Source: Chitinophagales bacterium (lineage in GTDB: Bacteria; Bacteroidota; Bacteroidia; Chitinophagales; UBA2359). From it: 64,000 nt of DNA. Where the stretch lies: assembly GCA_041392475.1 (NCBI GenBank), contig JAWKLZ010000001.1, positions 1,550,001-1,614,000 of the forward strand, given 5' to 3'. Below, piece by piece: positions 19,501 through 27,120 of this stretch (position 1 is the stretch's first letter; the number at the start of each line of letters is the position of its first letter). Position numbers and translations under genes: made by a program. The notes beneath the pieces are model-generated. The model was given only the letters and a program-made list of their open reading frames with translations. It was not told the origin of the DNA and did no database searches.

Positions 19501-22304
19501 GAGAAATTGCCGTAATCAGTGCTGTTGTCGGTCACTTGATATGGGGCTGCACCGCCTGTGATGGTCAAACAAAATTCGCCGTCGCTGTTGCCTTGTGTAG
19601 CATTCAGTAAAATTCGGTCAACTTCAATTTGCACATCACTTGATTGGATATTGAAGGTTTTGACTGTGCTGCAACCGTCCTCATCGGTGATGGTATAGTT
19701 GTATGTGCCTGCTGTCAAATCAGAGATACATTGCTCCGTTGCTTCTGCAAAACTGCCGATGTCGCTTGTTCCGTTATTGACCGTATAGGGTGCATTGCCG
19801 CCTAAAATGATTAGGCAAATTTCGCCTGTTGGGGTATTGCAGTCTATGTCGGTTTGGGCAGAAGTCGCTTCAATACCACTACTTCCGATGCTGCTTGTTT
19901 CGTTGAGAATTTCACAATTGCAGTTGGCATCTACTACATCAATGTCGTAATTGCCCGCAGGTAAACCATTGAAGGTAAAAATGTTTGCAGTAGTTTGGTA
20001 TTGGATAAGAGTGTTTCCATCTTTTCGTAGGGTGTAGGTGAAAGGGCCCACGCCATTGCTCAAATTTAAATCCAAACTCCCATCATTGCCTACACAAGAT
20101 TCGGGTGTGCTGCTGATGTTTTGAAGGTCGAAAGCAGCACAATTGCAGTTAGCACAATTGAAGGTAGAGGTGATGGTCAAAGCTCCCATATTTACGGCAC
20201 AACCATTATCGTCGGTGATATCAAAACTGTAAGTTCCTGTTGTTAAATCTCTTATATAGGCTTGACCTGCATTGAAGAAACCATAATCATTATTGGCATC
20301 GGTTATGCGGTATGGAGGTGTTCCGCCTGTGATATTCAAACCAATGCTTCCTGCTTGATTGTCATTGCATTGGGCAATGTTGAAAACTTCTGCGTCTATT
20401 ACAATGGGTTCAGGAGCAACGGTGTTGACCAAGGTGCTGTATCCTTTGCAGCCAAAAAAGTCTGTGACTTCTACCACATATTCTCCAACAGGTAAATTAT
20501 CTATGAGTGTAGAACGGATATCTGTAACGGTACCGATGATGTCACTACCGAGTATTTGATAGGTAAAAGGTTCGTTTCCGCCCACTACTTCAAACTCAAA
20601 TGATGCTCTATTTTCGTCTGCACAAAGTAGGGTCATGTTTTCAAAAATGATGTTGACTGTTGCAGCATCGGATTCATTGATATTGAAGTCGTGACGCAGG
20701 GGCATACAGTTGCAATCGCTGTCTTCTGCAATGGCATAGTAGCTACCTGGTCCCATGGATGTTGCTGAAATAAGTGCTTGCGAACTGGATTTGTCTGTGA
20801 CAATGACGTTGGTCAAAGCATTGTGCCATGTGACAGTATAATTGCCTGAACCTCCATCTAATGTGATGCTGGATATTCCATTGGTGCTACCACAGTTGGT
20901 ATTGGTTTCACTGCTACTCAACATTCGAAAGTTGTTGCAACAGGTACAGTCGTCGGGGGCTGCAACAACGATGCTTGGTACAGATACCATACAGCCACTA
21001 TCGTCTATGATGTTGAGATTGTAAGTATCGGCGGCTAAATTGGAGATGCAGTGTGCTTGGTTACTTGCCTCAAAAACGCCAAAATCATTGTTGTCATCAC
21101 TGATTCGATAGGGAGGTGTTCCGCCTGTTAGGTAAAAACAAATTTCACCATCTGTTGCATCGCAATAAGCAACTTCTTTTGTGCCAATGAAATCCAACTC
21201 AAAATATGTAGGCTCGATTACTTCAATGCTTGTGATAACGCTACATTTAGAATTGTCGGTGACTTGAAGGGTATATGTTCCTCTGCTCAAACCATCAACG
21301 GTGGTGGTGGCACTGTTGATCTCTTTATCTACTATTCCCAATTCTGGAATAGAATAAGTATAGGGTGCTGAACCATCTATCATCCTAAAGTCAAAACTAC
21401 CATTACCATCTGCTGTACACCTTACATCCAAAATGGTGGTGACATCAATTCGCATGGTGGTATTGCTTTCTATTTTGAATTGGTATTGTTTTTCACAACC
21501 CATACCACTGCTGGCGTTGAGGGTGTATATTCCTGCGGATAAGCCCGGTATTTGAAGTGGATTGGCAGGATTCATGGGATTGCCACTTGGATTTAACCAA
21601 TTGTAAGTTATAGCATTGCCCGAATCATTGGTCACGTTTAAGGTAATGATGCCATTGTTGGCATTACAATTTGGCTTCGAGATACCTGCACTTATTTCAA
21701 AATTGGGTTCGCCTATGGGTACTTCAAAGAAGTAAAAATTGGAACAATCACCATTGTTCTTTATTTGAAGTATGTATTCACCACTACTGAGTCCTGCAAT
21801 GGTACTATTGGGGAAGTCTCCTGTTAGTTTTTTATTGGTATTTTGAAGATCAATAATGGTGATTTCTACATCCTCAGAATCGGCATTGAAGAGGACAAAA
21901 CCATCATTTGTTTCACAGTTACTTGGTGCTGCTACATGAACGATGTCAACTTTTGCAGCATCTTGGTTTTCAATAGAAAAATAGGCAGTTTCACTGCAAT
22001 TGTTGTCTAAATCTTCAACCACAATTTGGTAGTAACCTGCTCCCAGATTGGAGATATCGTCTTGAACTTGATTTGTGCCTATGGTTTGTGAAAGGAGGCT
22101 GTTGTCGGATAAGTCTGTCCATTGATAACTGTAATTGCCGCTTGTTGCTGCAATGTTGATGACGGCCGTTGCAATGTTGTTGTTGCAGCCTGTTGGGGTT
22201 TGGGTGATGCTCACTATTTGTAGTTCATTGCAGGTCATTGCGGAGGCGAGCAATGGAAGGAACAAACATTGTAAGTATACAAAAAAAGTACGTATTGATT
22301 TCAT
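10512..22304 (-). CDS. Giant T9SS-exported surface protein: SprB-like and Big_9 repeats
   Basis: 3930 residues from the ATG at 22304. The frame is open to 22379, but MKSIRTFFVYLQCLFLPLLA at 22304 is a proper signal peptide ending near LASA. Residues 23 to about 1645 hold about 19 SprB-like repeats (pattern C...GEICLTISGGTAPY...NLAAGTYTFTITDANGC). From about 1645 to 3825 come about 20 Ig/cadherin-like Big_9 repeats (PPIAVDD, VLANDSDPDGD, NGTV, VYTPNAGFSGTDTFTY, ICDxxGLCD), with three interspersed Cys-rich 90-residue segments. The last 100 residues (FANAFSPNGDNINDLF, VIFNRWGDEVYR, WDGTWQN, DGTYFYVLRY) form a CHU_C / gliding-motility type B sorting domain. It is probably a cell-surface adhesin of the SprB kind, used in gliding or attachment. 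Neighbouring genes give no partner. Confidence 0.93.
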   Translation of the reverse strand: MKSIRTFFVYLQCLFLPLLASAMTCNELQIVSITQTPTGCNNNIATAVINIAATSGNYSYQWTDLSDNSLLSQTIGTNQVQDDISNLGAGYYQIVVEDLDNNCSETAYFSIENQDAAKVDIVHVAAPSNCETNDGFVLFNADSEDVEITIIDLQNTNKKLTGDFPNSTIAGLSSGEYILQIKNNGDCSNFYFFEVPIGEPNFEISAGISKPNCNANNGIITLNVTNDSGNAITYNWLNPSGNPMNPANPLQIPGLSAGIYTLNASSGMGCEKQYQFKIESNTTMRIDVTTILDVRCTADGNGSFDFRMIDGSAPYTYSIPELGIVDKEINSATTTVDGLSRGTYTLQVTDNSKCSVITSIEVIEPTYFELDFIGTKEVAYCDATDGEICFYLTGGTPPYRISDDNNDFGVFEASNQAHCISNLAADTYNLNIIDDSGCMVSVPSIVVAAPDDCTCCNNFRMLSSSETNTNCGSTNGISSITLDGGSGNYTVTWHNALTNVIVTDKSSSQALISATSMGPGSYYAIAEDSDCNCMPLRHDFNINESDAATVNIIFENMTLLCADENRASFEFEVVGGNEPFTYQILGSDIIGTVTDIRSTLIDNLPVGEYVVEVTDFFGCKGYSTLVNTVAPEPIVIDAEVFNIAQCNDNQAGSIGLNITGGTPPYRITDANNDYGFFNAGQAYIRDLTTGTYSFDITDDNGCAVNMGALTITSTFNCANCNCAAFDLQNISSTPESCVGNDGSLDLNLSNGVGPFTYTLRKDGNTLIQYQTTANIFTFNGLPAGNYDIDVVDANCNCEILNETSSIGSSGIEATSAQTDIDCNTPTGEICLIILGGNAPYTVNNGTSDIGSFAEATEQCISDLTAGTYNYTITDEDGCSTVKTFNIQSSDVQIEVDRILLNATQGNSDGEFCLTITGGAAPYQVTDNSTDYGNFSEASTQCVSDVPAATYTLTITDANGCTTTETFTIEEEIVVSSIEAVVNSTTDASCSGNDGAFCVTISGGIAPYTLTDGDLSISDIAESTENCTNNLTANTYNFTVSDSNGNTASQTLAITITQADGSINVSPTTTGETCVGGDGSFCVTISGGTAPYSVTDGTTDFGTFEENAEKCVSNLSSGIYSLIISDANACTTAESVTIGLEGNNVAVIPEVSDASCGNSDGEICLTISGGSAPYSVSDTNNNYGDFDENTQACIPGLGEGTYELNIADANGCQKTETVTVNTSTANNSIAITANATSGCSDNSGQICLTISGGMAPYAISDESTNYGDLAEATEQCFSSLAAGAYNFSVTDANGCTAIETATINQGAANNIAITVDSKSSCNGALTCVIIEGGNAPYNLLIDTKTYGPFGEGTENCFNALSNGFHNLVATDNTGCTKAKTVLISNPSGGGDTNITATINTIPASCNGVNTGSVCLTISGGVAPYSVRELDAVFPLEFLEATENCIDNLAARTYTFTITDSDGCSFEETVAVGDSAGNLSATVNTIPASCNSVNTGSVCLTISGGVAPYSVRELDAVFPLEFLEATENCIDNLAARTYTFTITDSEGCSFEEIATVGTTTANISAMVRTNPTTCEGNGNDGEICLIISGGTAPYIITDNNNQTYTNFENATEKCTASFAAGDYTLNITDSNGCTFTTSATVAAATDCGEKTPPVAVNDSFNFEGNDIHCFNVLKNDTQTEGDDLTLQNFSQPSQGKVALGTSVGELCYTPPTDFEGVVSFTYTVCDDDGCVDGTVSLTITQDNTPCENPSGLCTGIMTPINFCVEFCELEGVIEIEDVQTTFDCGITTEGLCVKYVPLPGFIEMQDILQVIGCNSQGVCDTVFVDIYVGDCSNVNQAPDAVNDSANSVGSPVSINVLQNDSDPDGDPINITEFTQPTNGTVTQVGTELVYTPNPGFEGNDTFTYTICDDSGACDTATVTVSVELPCVNPDDLCTGLMTPIEICVEFCNVEGIDEVDDVITLFDCGINTEGLCVTYTPLPGFIDMTEHLQIIGCNALGVCDTVFVDIYVGDCSSVNKPPIANNDFAVTTENMAIPIAVLVNDSDPDGDPITITEFTQGANGTVKIDGNTLVYTPNTDFVGEDTFTYTICDDSSECDTATVTVQVNELNSNLPPIAVDDTAETDENVPVTINVTANDSDPNGDTFTITGFTSPANGTVALVGGALVYTPNAGFSGTDTFTYQICDNGGLCDEATVTVTVNDNCSEFGQFICAEPLQTIEICPVFCDLPGEELHIISAHSTFECGTDIPENSLCFDYTPLPGFNLTDSIEIIACTMDSLLCDTVIFYVFSGCSNPIAFDDTATTPNNQTATIDVLANDWGVNCIEELDMNIISNPSNGIAMVNQNNEVVYTPNPNFVGVDVLQYQLCDLCGDNKCDEATVTITVTDGGGDPIVIAQPDVVQTPFGISIDIDVLANDTGNNLQITNVTPASNGTAAINPGGGSIIYEPNAGYSGTDYFFYTICDPTGVFCSTTIVSVTVLPENTPNQPPTANDDTATTPVNVAVTIPVLANDSDPENAPLSLISITEQPTNGLVTIVGSQVVYTPFPGFEGTDVFVYVACDPGGLCDQATVTVAVGEGGIPNNPPVANPDEVSTPLNTPITIGVLANDSDPDGDNLTVTLGSDPMNGIAAVSPDGSIIYTPQTGFEGVDYLTYILCDDGSPILCDTTYVTINVTNDGGGEDPIVIAAPDVVQTPFNISINIDVLANDTGENLVITNATQGENGIVAIASDGGSIVYQPNAGFSGTDYFFYTICDPTGVFCDSTIVSVTVLPQNNANLPPNANNDIVVTPQNTPITIDVLANDSDPEGAPLTVVSISNQPTNGTAEIVSGEVVYTPNPDFVGVDSFTYIVCDPQGLCDEATVGIAVGLEEFPNNPPIAVEDVANTTTNTPVTIPVLANDSDPDGDDLTVTLGSDPMHGTASVDENGNINYTPEAGFEGTDFLTYILCDDGQPVLCDTTFVTITVEADNGENQPPIAVDDTGSTLIGTPVDILVLNNDSDPDGDNIVITAILTQPANGSALIGMDTASITYLPNAGFIGTDCFEYQICDPEGLCDVATVCVTVQPPADANPDVAFTPINTPVAIAVLVNDLGVELTITGFTQPENGSVALNPDNTFTYTPNTGFTGDDYFTYQICDVFGNCDETVVAVNVYDGEITGNHPPTANNDTAETPINTPVTVPVLDNDSDPDGDPLTVTDLLDIPVGVGLEITDDGTTVTVTPDPDFEGCVVFSYIVCDSFNACDTAQVGVAVGDVDCLNNAPIAVDDDFTTPQGTAISFDVLENDSDPDGDNLTAAPITEPANGTLLQEEDGTFTYIPNADFIGTDYFLYTACDDGTTPPLCDTAVVTIVVQPSEVEPIVANPDIVQTAVNTPIDIPVLDNDEGAGLTVSGIVTDPENGTATTDGTTVIYTPDTDFVGTDYFIYEACNATGQCDTTLVTVIVLPDSVTNIAPVAVNDVATTPVSTPVQIAVLLNDFDPFGGDTLVITTFTVPTNGTTIFDANGVFTYTPDPDFIGIDSFTYTICDNGTPILCDVGTVVINVGSDELPNNPPIAVDDEVTTPPNTPISIPILGNDSDPDGDNLVVTFVSIPIHGTAELVGDEVLYTPDSTYLGDDFFSYIICDDGQPVLCDTAYVTIHIMDEIVDNTINITVTENSDNVICLDSLIALGILTLDFIPDSLNITSLPSNGIATPSDTSLICFNYAPDTDFTGTDQLILEVCEGTVCETVTVNINVIPLDGIVVIAEDDAVTTDLNTPIDIPVLGNDAYPTDGSGVVDLIIIDLPSNGTVVVNGDILGDTTITYTPNIDFAGVDSFRYALCYTFPDTAICDTALVIITIDSENNGCDLKFANAFSPNGDNINDLFLIENADNLEECFETIGELVIFNRWGDEVYRVDGYDNSVAWDGTWQNNGKDVPDGTYFYVLRYIVDTRPVAQNGFVEVCR
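17654..18125 (-). repeat. Recent 252-bp tandem duplication inside the giant gene
   Basis: Two consecutive SprB-like units (84 residues each) are almost identical at DNA and protein level; both encode SVRELDAVFPLEFLEATE. The period is 252 bp, from 17654 to 17906. All other SprB-like units in the gene are much more diverged, so this pair is the newest duplication. Confidence 0.88.
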
Positions 22305-22845
22305 AATGTAAATTTCAACAGCATTAATTATTAGGGGAAAACCTATTAAAAAAAAAATCAAAAAGAAGCTGACTGGCAATTATTTACGGTTTCTTTTGAG
22401 CTTTTTATTTTAATTTGCTCAACTGGTTTGAGAAGTGGCAGGTTGAAGTAAAATTTTATTTTAGTGTGGTAAAAGCTTGACTTGAATGCGCTATTTCAAA
22501 TTGTCTTATTTTTTGAAGGAAAGTTTGATGGTTAATGGTTAATAACCAATGGATAAAAACTTTCATTAGTTTGATGAAGCACAATCAAGAATTATTCCAC
22601 TTTGAAGGAAGTAGTTAAGAGGAAAAGGAGAATAGATACGAAGCATTTTTTCAATAATTCAATGACAGACAAATAATTATATCTCAATAAAATGAGAGGT
22701 AATTACTATAAAAAAATATTGTCATTGTATTGTCATATTATCGCAAGTTCAATTTTTCCTTTCTGGAAAGCATAGGTAATATAGGCATACTTGATAGACT
22801 TCGTGGAGGTTAGCCGTTTAGATTACTACAAGCATTGGCCTCAGT
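22305..22845. other. AT-rich intergenic region, nothing recognised
   Basis: Over 500 bp upstream of the giant gene and downstream of the DUF2254 gene. It is AT-rich with short palindromic stretches such as GGTTAATAACC (22537-22547). I could not assign a TAnnTTTG promoter for the giant gene here and see no gene. Confidence 0.5.
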
Positions 22846-24144
22846 TTATGGATATTTTTTTTTGAGCCGTTTTACGAATTCTTTGATAACTTGAAGGTCT
22901 GTTTCGTTTTGGATAGAATAGTTGGCGTCGGCTAATAGTGTGTCAATTTCTTCGTTAATGATTTTGTGGTATTCGGAATCTTCGGTAGTTTGAAAATGTA
23001 GATATTTAAGGACTTGTAGAAGTTTTCGGACGATGATAACATCGTGTTTGCAGTATTGACGAAGAGATGCGAAGGTGCTGTATATTAAATCTTTGAAGTT
23101 AACCACATGAAGATGTACACGAACCGTTCCTTCTTCGGATTTGTAGGACTGGGTATCGTCTATTTTCATTCTGAGGCCGAAAAGTTCGGTGAGGTAATCA
23201 ATGGCATTGAGGGCAGTTCCTGGGTCGTTGATGCCTGGGGACATGGCTTTCACCGCAATTTCGGTAATCTGTTTGAAACCCAGCAAATAATTGTCTTCAA
23301 TAAGTTCGGTATCAGAAAATTGAAGACAAGACAAGGCCTCTTGACCGACTTCTTCGCTAAGTGTTTTTTGGGATTTTATTGCAGGAGTATTTTCCAATAC
23401 AAACATGCCTTTGGAAGGTATGATGTAAAAAACAGTATCGTGTTTTTCGGCAATTTCAGCGAGGGTTTTGTCCGAAAAATCCTGAAAATATCCCGTTTCT
23501 TTATTAAACAATTCTTGCCATCCATCTGTATTGGGTGCTTTCTTGATTTGGCGATTTGCGTCTTCTTTTAGCTCTAATAAGTGTGTTTTGGTGCTTCGAA
23601 AAATCTGACGCAATATGTGGCTGATTTGCACCTCTTGTGAGATAGAATGGATGAAGTAAACAAATAAGCCTAAACATATAATACTCAAAATAATGGCATA
23701 TAAAATTGAAAATTCGTCTAATTGATATTCTTTTTCAGATGGAGATATACTCATAAGGGTGAAAATGCAATAAATCAAGGTACCTAGATAAACACCCAAG
23801 ACTATTTGATGGCGTTTGTTGGAAATAAGTCCGGGTAATAAACGAGGAGAAAAATTACTAGCGGCTTGATTCAATACAACCATTACCATCGAAAAGCTGA
23901 AGACAGTAAGACTGAATAATCCCCCTATAATAACGCTCAATACGACACGAGCCGTTTCGATGTCTTTTACTACTATTGCATCAGGAATGAAGTCTTCAAT
24001 GATATTTGTAATTTCATAGTTCTTTAGTACCGTGATGATGAATATCGAAATGAAGCCTACCGATGCTATGATGGTTGGGTAAAAGGCAATGCTGGTAATG
24101 ATGGCACGGTAGAAGGATAAAACTTTGTTTTTGATTTTTATCAT
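22846..24144 (-). CDS. DUF2254 family membrane protein
   Basis: 432 residues. It begins with four membrane helices: about 15-40 (TIIASVGFISIFIITVL), 66-90 (VVLSVIIGGLFSLTVFSFSM), 112-133 (VLGVYLGTLIYCIFTLMSI) and 145-168 (ILYAIILSIICLGLFVYFI). NQAASNFSPRLLPGL between helices 2 and 3 is the hallmark of the DUF2254 family. The C-terminal 250 residues are soluble, with KAMSPGINDPGTALNAIDYL typical of the family, and end in a helical segment. The family is widespread, inner-membrane and functionally uncharacterised. The gene stands alone; the divergent gene at 24505 is separated from it by a palindromic repeat. No signal peptide is seen. Confidence 0.88.
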   Translation of the reverse strand: MIKIKNKVLSFYRAIITSIAFYPTIIASVGFISIFIITVLKNYEITNIIEDFIPDAIVVKDIETARVVLSVIIGGLFSLTVFSFSMVMVVLNQAASNFSPRLLPGLISNKRHQIVLGVYLGTLIYCIFTLMSISPSEKEYQLDEFSILYAIILSIICLGLFVYFIHSISQEVQISHILRQIFRSTKTHLLELKEDANRQIKKAPNTDGWQELFNKETGYFQDFSDKTLAEIAEKHDTVFYIIPSKGMFVLENTPAIKSQKTLSEEVGQEALSCLQFSDTELIEDNYLLGFKQITEIAVKAMSPGINDPGTALNAIDYLTELFGLRMKIDDTQSYKSEEGTVRVHLHVVNFKDLIYSTFASLRQYCKHDVIIVRKLLQVLKYLHFQTTEDSEYHKIINEEIDTLLADANYSIQNETDLQVIKEFVKRLKKKYP

Positions 24145-24213
24145 AGAGCTGGCTGCAATATTTGAAGTTCTACGGAAATAACCGGGTGTGTTGAATTAGG
24201 TTTATAGATTTTG

Positions 24214-24366
24214 GGCTTTGGACGAAAGAAGTGAGAAGCGGGAAACAAGATGTAAATGTTTGATAATCAATTATTTACTTATCCTTACCATTTAATCGTA
24301 AATTATTCATTATCAATTGATTAATATCTCACTTCTCGCATCTCTGCTCCCTCGTCCAAAGTCTAA
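24214..24366. repeat. Dispersed palindromic element, copy B
   Basis: About 153 bp between two divergent genes. Left end GGCTTTGGACGAAAGAAG, right end CTCGTCCAAAGTCTAA. Internal parts also pair (GAAGTGAGAAGC against CTCACTTCTC; TTGATAATCAA against TTATCAATTGA), so the whole element can fold into a long hairpin. It lies in the promoter region of both neighbours. Confidence 0.8.
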
Positions 24367-24454
24367 ATAGATTATCAATTGACTTTTTGGGGGAGCAAAA
24401 TAACGATTACTAAAGGATTTTTACTATTATGCTTCTGATTTTGCCTTTTAACAT

Positions 24455-24462
24455 TATCTTTG
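24455..24462 (+). promoter_or_regulatory. TAnnTTTG promoter element
   Basis: TATCTTTG, 43 nt before the ATG at 24505, with a TTTG-like -33 element about 12-20 nt upstream (24440-24443). It drives the small membrane protein gene and the overlapping hscB. The in-frame TTG at 24460 lies within this element and is therefore not a credible start. Confidence 0.6.
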
Positions 24463-24504
24463 CAGCCTAAAATATTTCATTTTATAACCAATCGTCAATT
24501 AATT

Positions 24505-25095
24505 ATGGCAAGCACAGGTTTTCATACAGAAATTGCTAAACCAGATAAGGTTGAAAGTACAAGTGGCTTATTCAAAGTGATTCTTCCAAGTTTTTTAGTA
24601 GTCGTTTTATTGAGCTTTATACCAGCGTATTACAAAATGAATATGTTGGATACTCCGGTATTGTTCAGCAGTAGCTTTATTTTCCTACTCTTATTGTTGA
24701 TTCCATTCCTATTTTTCTACAATTGGTACCACAAAAACTATGAAGAAGTAGGGGAATTGAATTTGACATCAGACGCTATTGAGTTTGAGTTAGAAGGTGT
24801 GGATAGAAAATGGCATTGCCCCATTACAGAAGTCAAAGATTTGACAGTTATTTATGACGGTTATGGCGGATTGTTAAGTCCCAAAAAAGGAGATGGTAAC
24901 GTAATCAGTTTTGTGGCAGACGGAGAAGCATACGAACTCAATTTTGTACTTCCAAGTCAAGAGGATGCCGAAAAAATGGGTGATGTATTGAAGCAGTGGT
25001 ATGCCAAAGGTATACATATGGAAGAACGATCTACTTCGGGTGACGAGCGTTATTTGATGCTTTATGGACCTCAATTTAAACCTGCTATGGCTTAA
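24505..25095 (+). CDS. Small two-helix membrane protein, function unknown
   Basis: 196 residues from the ATG at 24505. Two membrane helices are visible: VILPSFLVVVLLSFIPAYY (about 22-40) and SSFIFLLLLLIPFLFFYNWY (about 54-75). The remainder (from EVGELNLTSDAIEFELEG) looks like a small beta-rich cytoplasmic domain, reminiscent of bacterial PH-like modules (AIEFELEGVDRKW, ITEVKDLTVIYDGYGG). No family is recognised with confidence. Its stop codon overlaps the start of hscB (TAATG), so the two are translationally coupled and made from one transcript. A link to iron-sulfur assembly is not evident from the sequence. Confidence 0.7.
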   Translation: MASTGFHTEIAKPDKVESTSGLFKVILPSFLVVVLLSFIPAYYKMNMLDTPVLFSSSFIFLLLLLIPFLFFYNWYHKNYEEVGELNLTSDAIEFELEGVDRKWHCPITEVKDLTVIYDGYGGLLSPKKGDGNVISFVADGEAYELNFVLPSQEDAEKMGDVLKQWYAKGIHMEERSTSGDERYLMLYGPQFKPAMA

Positions 25096-25619
25096 TGAAT
25101 TACTTTGAATTCTATCAGTTACCCATTGCCTTCAAAATTGATGCGAAAAAGCTAAAGCGCAAGTTTTACGAATACAGCCGAAAATACCATCCCGATTTTT
25201 TTGTGCAAGCATCTGCTTCTGAACAGGAAGATGTATTGGAAAAGGCTACTATCAACAACAAAGCCTTCAAAACACTTTCTAACTTAAATAGCCGCATTAA
25301 GTATGTGCTGGAATGTAAGGGGATAATAGAAGAGGGTGAAAAGTACCAATTGCCTCCAATGTTTTTGATGGAAATGATGGAGGTCAATGAAGCTTTGATG
25401 GATCTTCAATTTGAAGCAGATGCCGCCAATTTGAAGCAAATCACCCAACAAGTAAATCGCATTGAAGCAGACTTATTTGAAAGTGTATCATACATCATTG
25501 AAAACTACAAAGATGGAGTGTCGGATGAGAGCGATTTAAAAAAAGTGAAAGATTTTTATTTTAAAAAGCGTTATTTGTTGCGTATTCGAGAATCTTTGAA
25601 TAAATTTGCAGCCGATTGA
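25095..25619 (+). CDS. hscB: Fe-S cluster co-chaperone HscB
   Basis: 174 residues. The N-terminal J-domain carries the HPD motif (YSRKYHPDFF, about residues 29-38) and NNKAFKTLSNLNSRIKYVL, the usual end of the HscB J-domain. The C-terminal three-helix domain begins with PPMFLMEMMEVNEAL, the conserved IscU-binding face. HscB brings the scaffold IscU to the Hsp70 HscA and stimulates its ATPase for cluster transfer, in the cytoplasm. Eukaryotic and many bacterial HscB proteins are near this length. No isc or suf genes are near; the partner upstream is a membrane protein with a one-base overlap. hscA is not adjacent. Confidence 0.9.
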   Translation: MNYFEFYQLPIAFKIDAKKLKRKFYEYSRKYHPDFFVQASASEQEDVLEKATINNKAFKTLSNLNSRIKYVLECKGIIEEGEKYQLPPMFLMEMMEVNEALMDLQFEADAANLKQITQQVNRIEADLFESVSYIIENYKDGVSDESDLKKVKDFYFKKRYLLRIRESLNKFAAD

Positions 25620-25737
25620 GAGAAAAGCGATTTTCAATCAATTTTTGTTCTTAATTTTTTGGTTGAATGAGCGGGTGGAAGGAACTTTTTAACACCGTTA
25701 AAAGTTGTATAATTCACCTACTTAATCTTATCAAAAT

Positions 25738-25821
25738 GCCCAGGTGGCGGAATTGGTAGACGCGCTGGTCTCAAACACCAGTGAGGTTAAACTCGTGCGG
25801 GTTCGAGCCCCGCCCTGGGTA
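25738..25821 (+). tRNA. tRNA-Leu (anticodon CAA)
   Basis: The cloverleaf can be followed by eye: acceptor GCCCAGG paired with CCTGGGT, D-arm GCGGAATTGGTAGACGC, anticodon stem CTGGT/ACCAG with loop CTCAAAC (anticodon CAA), a long class II variable arm, and T-arm GCGGGTTCGAGCCCCGC. The 3' CCA is not encoded (CTA follows the discriminator A). It decodes UUG leucine codons. Confidence 0.95.
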
Positions 25822-25838
25822 CTATTCCAAAAGATAGA

Positions 25839-25873
25839 AAGCCTATCACATTTATTTGTGGTAGGCTTTTTTT
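25839..25873 (+). terminator. Rho-independent terminator after tRNA-Leu
   Basis: AAGCCTATCACA pairs with TGTGGTAGGCTT (12 bp, one G-T pair) around a 6-nt loop and is followed by a T-run. It starts 18 nt after the tRNA end. Confidence 0.85.
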
Positions 25874-25956
25874 ATTTGAGTTAAGTCTTGAGGTTTTGAA
25901 CAGAGTCTGCTCTGATGAATAAATAGGAGAACTTTTAGATAAAAAAGAGCGGACGA

Positions 25957-27087
25957 TTATAAATTTTGACTCACATCACTCATTAAATCAACCAACCTCC
26001 TACAGTTTTCTTGATTTGAAAACTGTCCTTCGAATACTTTACTACGTGCTTCAATATCCTCCTTCAAAAAAACTCGCTCCTTCAATACCTCAATTTGCTT
26101 CTGAAATTCTTCTGCCGAATCTGCAATACTGCAAAGACCTTCCAAACCTGTATTCACAACCATCAGCTTATTGACCAAGCAAAAACGCCCATTGTACAAA
26201 GCATTTAACAACTTCAATTTGATGCCCGTAGCTTGGAATGTAGGGAGGATGTTAATGTGAGCATCTTGAATCAATTGCTGTAATCGCTCATTGGAGGGAA
26301 AAATTTCTAATTCGACATTGGCTTTGTTTCCAACGGCTTCAATGAGTTCTTTTTGGGGTTTGCTGCCTGCAATGATAAGCGGATACTTCAATTGACCAAA
26401 GACTTCATCTACCAAAAACATAACAGCTTCGTGGTTTTCATTGACACTCAAATTGCCGTGATACAACGCATAAGTACCTTTTCCAGTTTGGCTTTGCAGG
26501 GTTTCATTGGAATGAAATGCAGGAAGATAATGAACGTTTTGAAAACGTTGTTGAAGGTAATTGCAGTCGTTGGGTGAAATGGCAAAAATAGTCTGTGCAT
26601 GTTGCAACTTGGCTTCAAATCGTTTCAGTAAACGTGCTTCAACATTGAAGTAAATTTTCTTAATCCAGCTTTTTTCAGATTCTGCAAGGGCTTGGTAATA
26701 TTCCCACTCGATGTTGTGCATTCTCACCCATTTTTGCCGATGCTGCAATTGGGGGTGGTCTAAATAATAACAAGTGTGCAAACCTTCAAACAGAATCGGA
26801 GTATTGTTTTTGAGTAGGTTAGCCAATAATTCGTTGGATTTTCGAGAACTGACAATGTAGGGATGTTGCAGTGAAAAACCTTTGATTCCTGTCTGACGAG
26901 GATAATAATACACTATTTCGCAGAATTGCTCCAATTCTTTCGCTTCTTTGCGGTTGCCGTACTGAAAACAATGTAGGGTGATTTTCACACCTAATTGATG
27001 GAGCGTTTTGAGTTTGTAGAATACATCAATCACACCGCCATAGTTGGCAGGATAGGGAATATCGAAGGATAAGATGTGAAGGTTCAT
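25957..27087 (-). CDS. Glycosyltransferase family 4-like protein
   Basis: 376 residues with the two-domain GT-B layout. The N-terminal half begins MNLHILSFDIPYPANYGGVI, the usual acceptor-domain opening with a glycine-rich loop. The C-terminal half has YALYHGNLSVNENHEAV (linker and start of the donor domain), PLIIAGSKP, and PTFQATGIKLKLLNALYNGR, the donor-binding region with the TGIKLK pattern of GT4-type enzymes. Predicted role: transfer of a sugar from an activated donor to a lipid- or polysaccharide-linked acceptor at the cytoplasmic side of the membrane. Donor and acceptor cannot be read from the sequence. There is no polysaccharide cluster around it; the following small lipoprotein gene is only 33 nt upstream on the same strand and may be in the same transcript. 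Confidence 0.85.
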   Translation of the reverse strand: MNLHILSFDIPYPANYGGVIDVFYKLKTLHQLGVKITLHCFQYGNRKEAKELEQFCEIVYYYPRQTGIKGFSLQHPYIVSSRKSNELLANLLKNNTPILFEGLHTCYYLDHPQLQHRQKWVRMHNIEWEYYQALAESEKSWIKKIYFNVEARLLKRFEAKLQHAQTIFAISPNDCNYLQQRFQNVHYLPAFHSNETLQSQTGKGTYALYHGNLSVNENHEAVMFLVDEVFGQLKYPLIIAGSKPQKELIEAVGNKANVELEIFPSNERLQQLIQDAHINILPTFQATGIKLKLLNALYNGRFCLVNKLMVVNTGLEGLCSIADSAEEFQKQIEVLKERVFLKEDIEARSKVFEGQFSNQENCRRLVDLMSDVSQNL

Positions 27088-27120
27088 GTTTTTACAATCT
27101 AGTCTTCTTTCATTTTCATT

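Noticed and set aside
10512..22304. Regularly spaced DNA similarity that could be taken for a CRISPR array
   Set aside because: The period is 250-300 bp and the repeats are coding and diverged; no short direct repeats with unique spacers and no cas genes.
22305..22379. N-terminal extension of the giant protein
   Set aside because: The added residues precede a complete signal peptide that starts at 22304.
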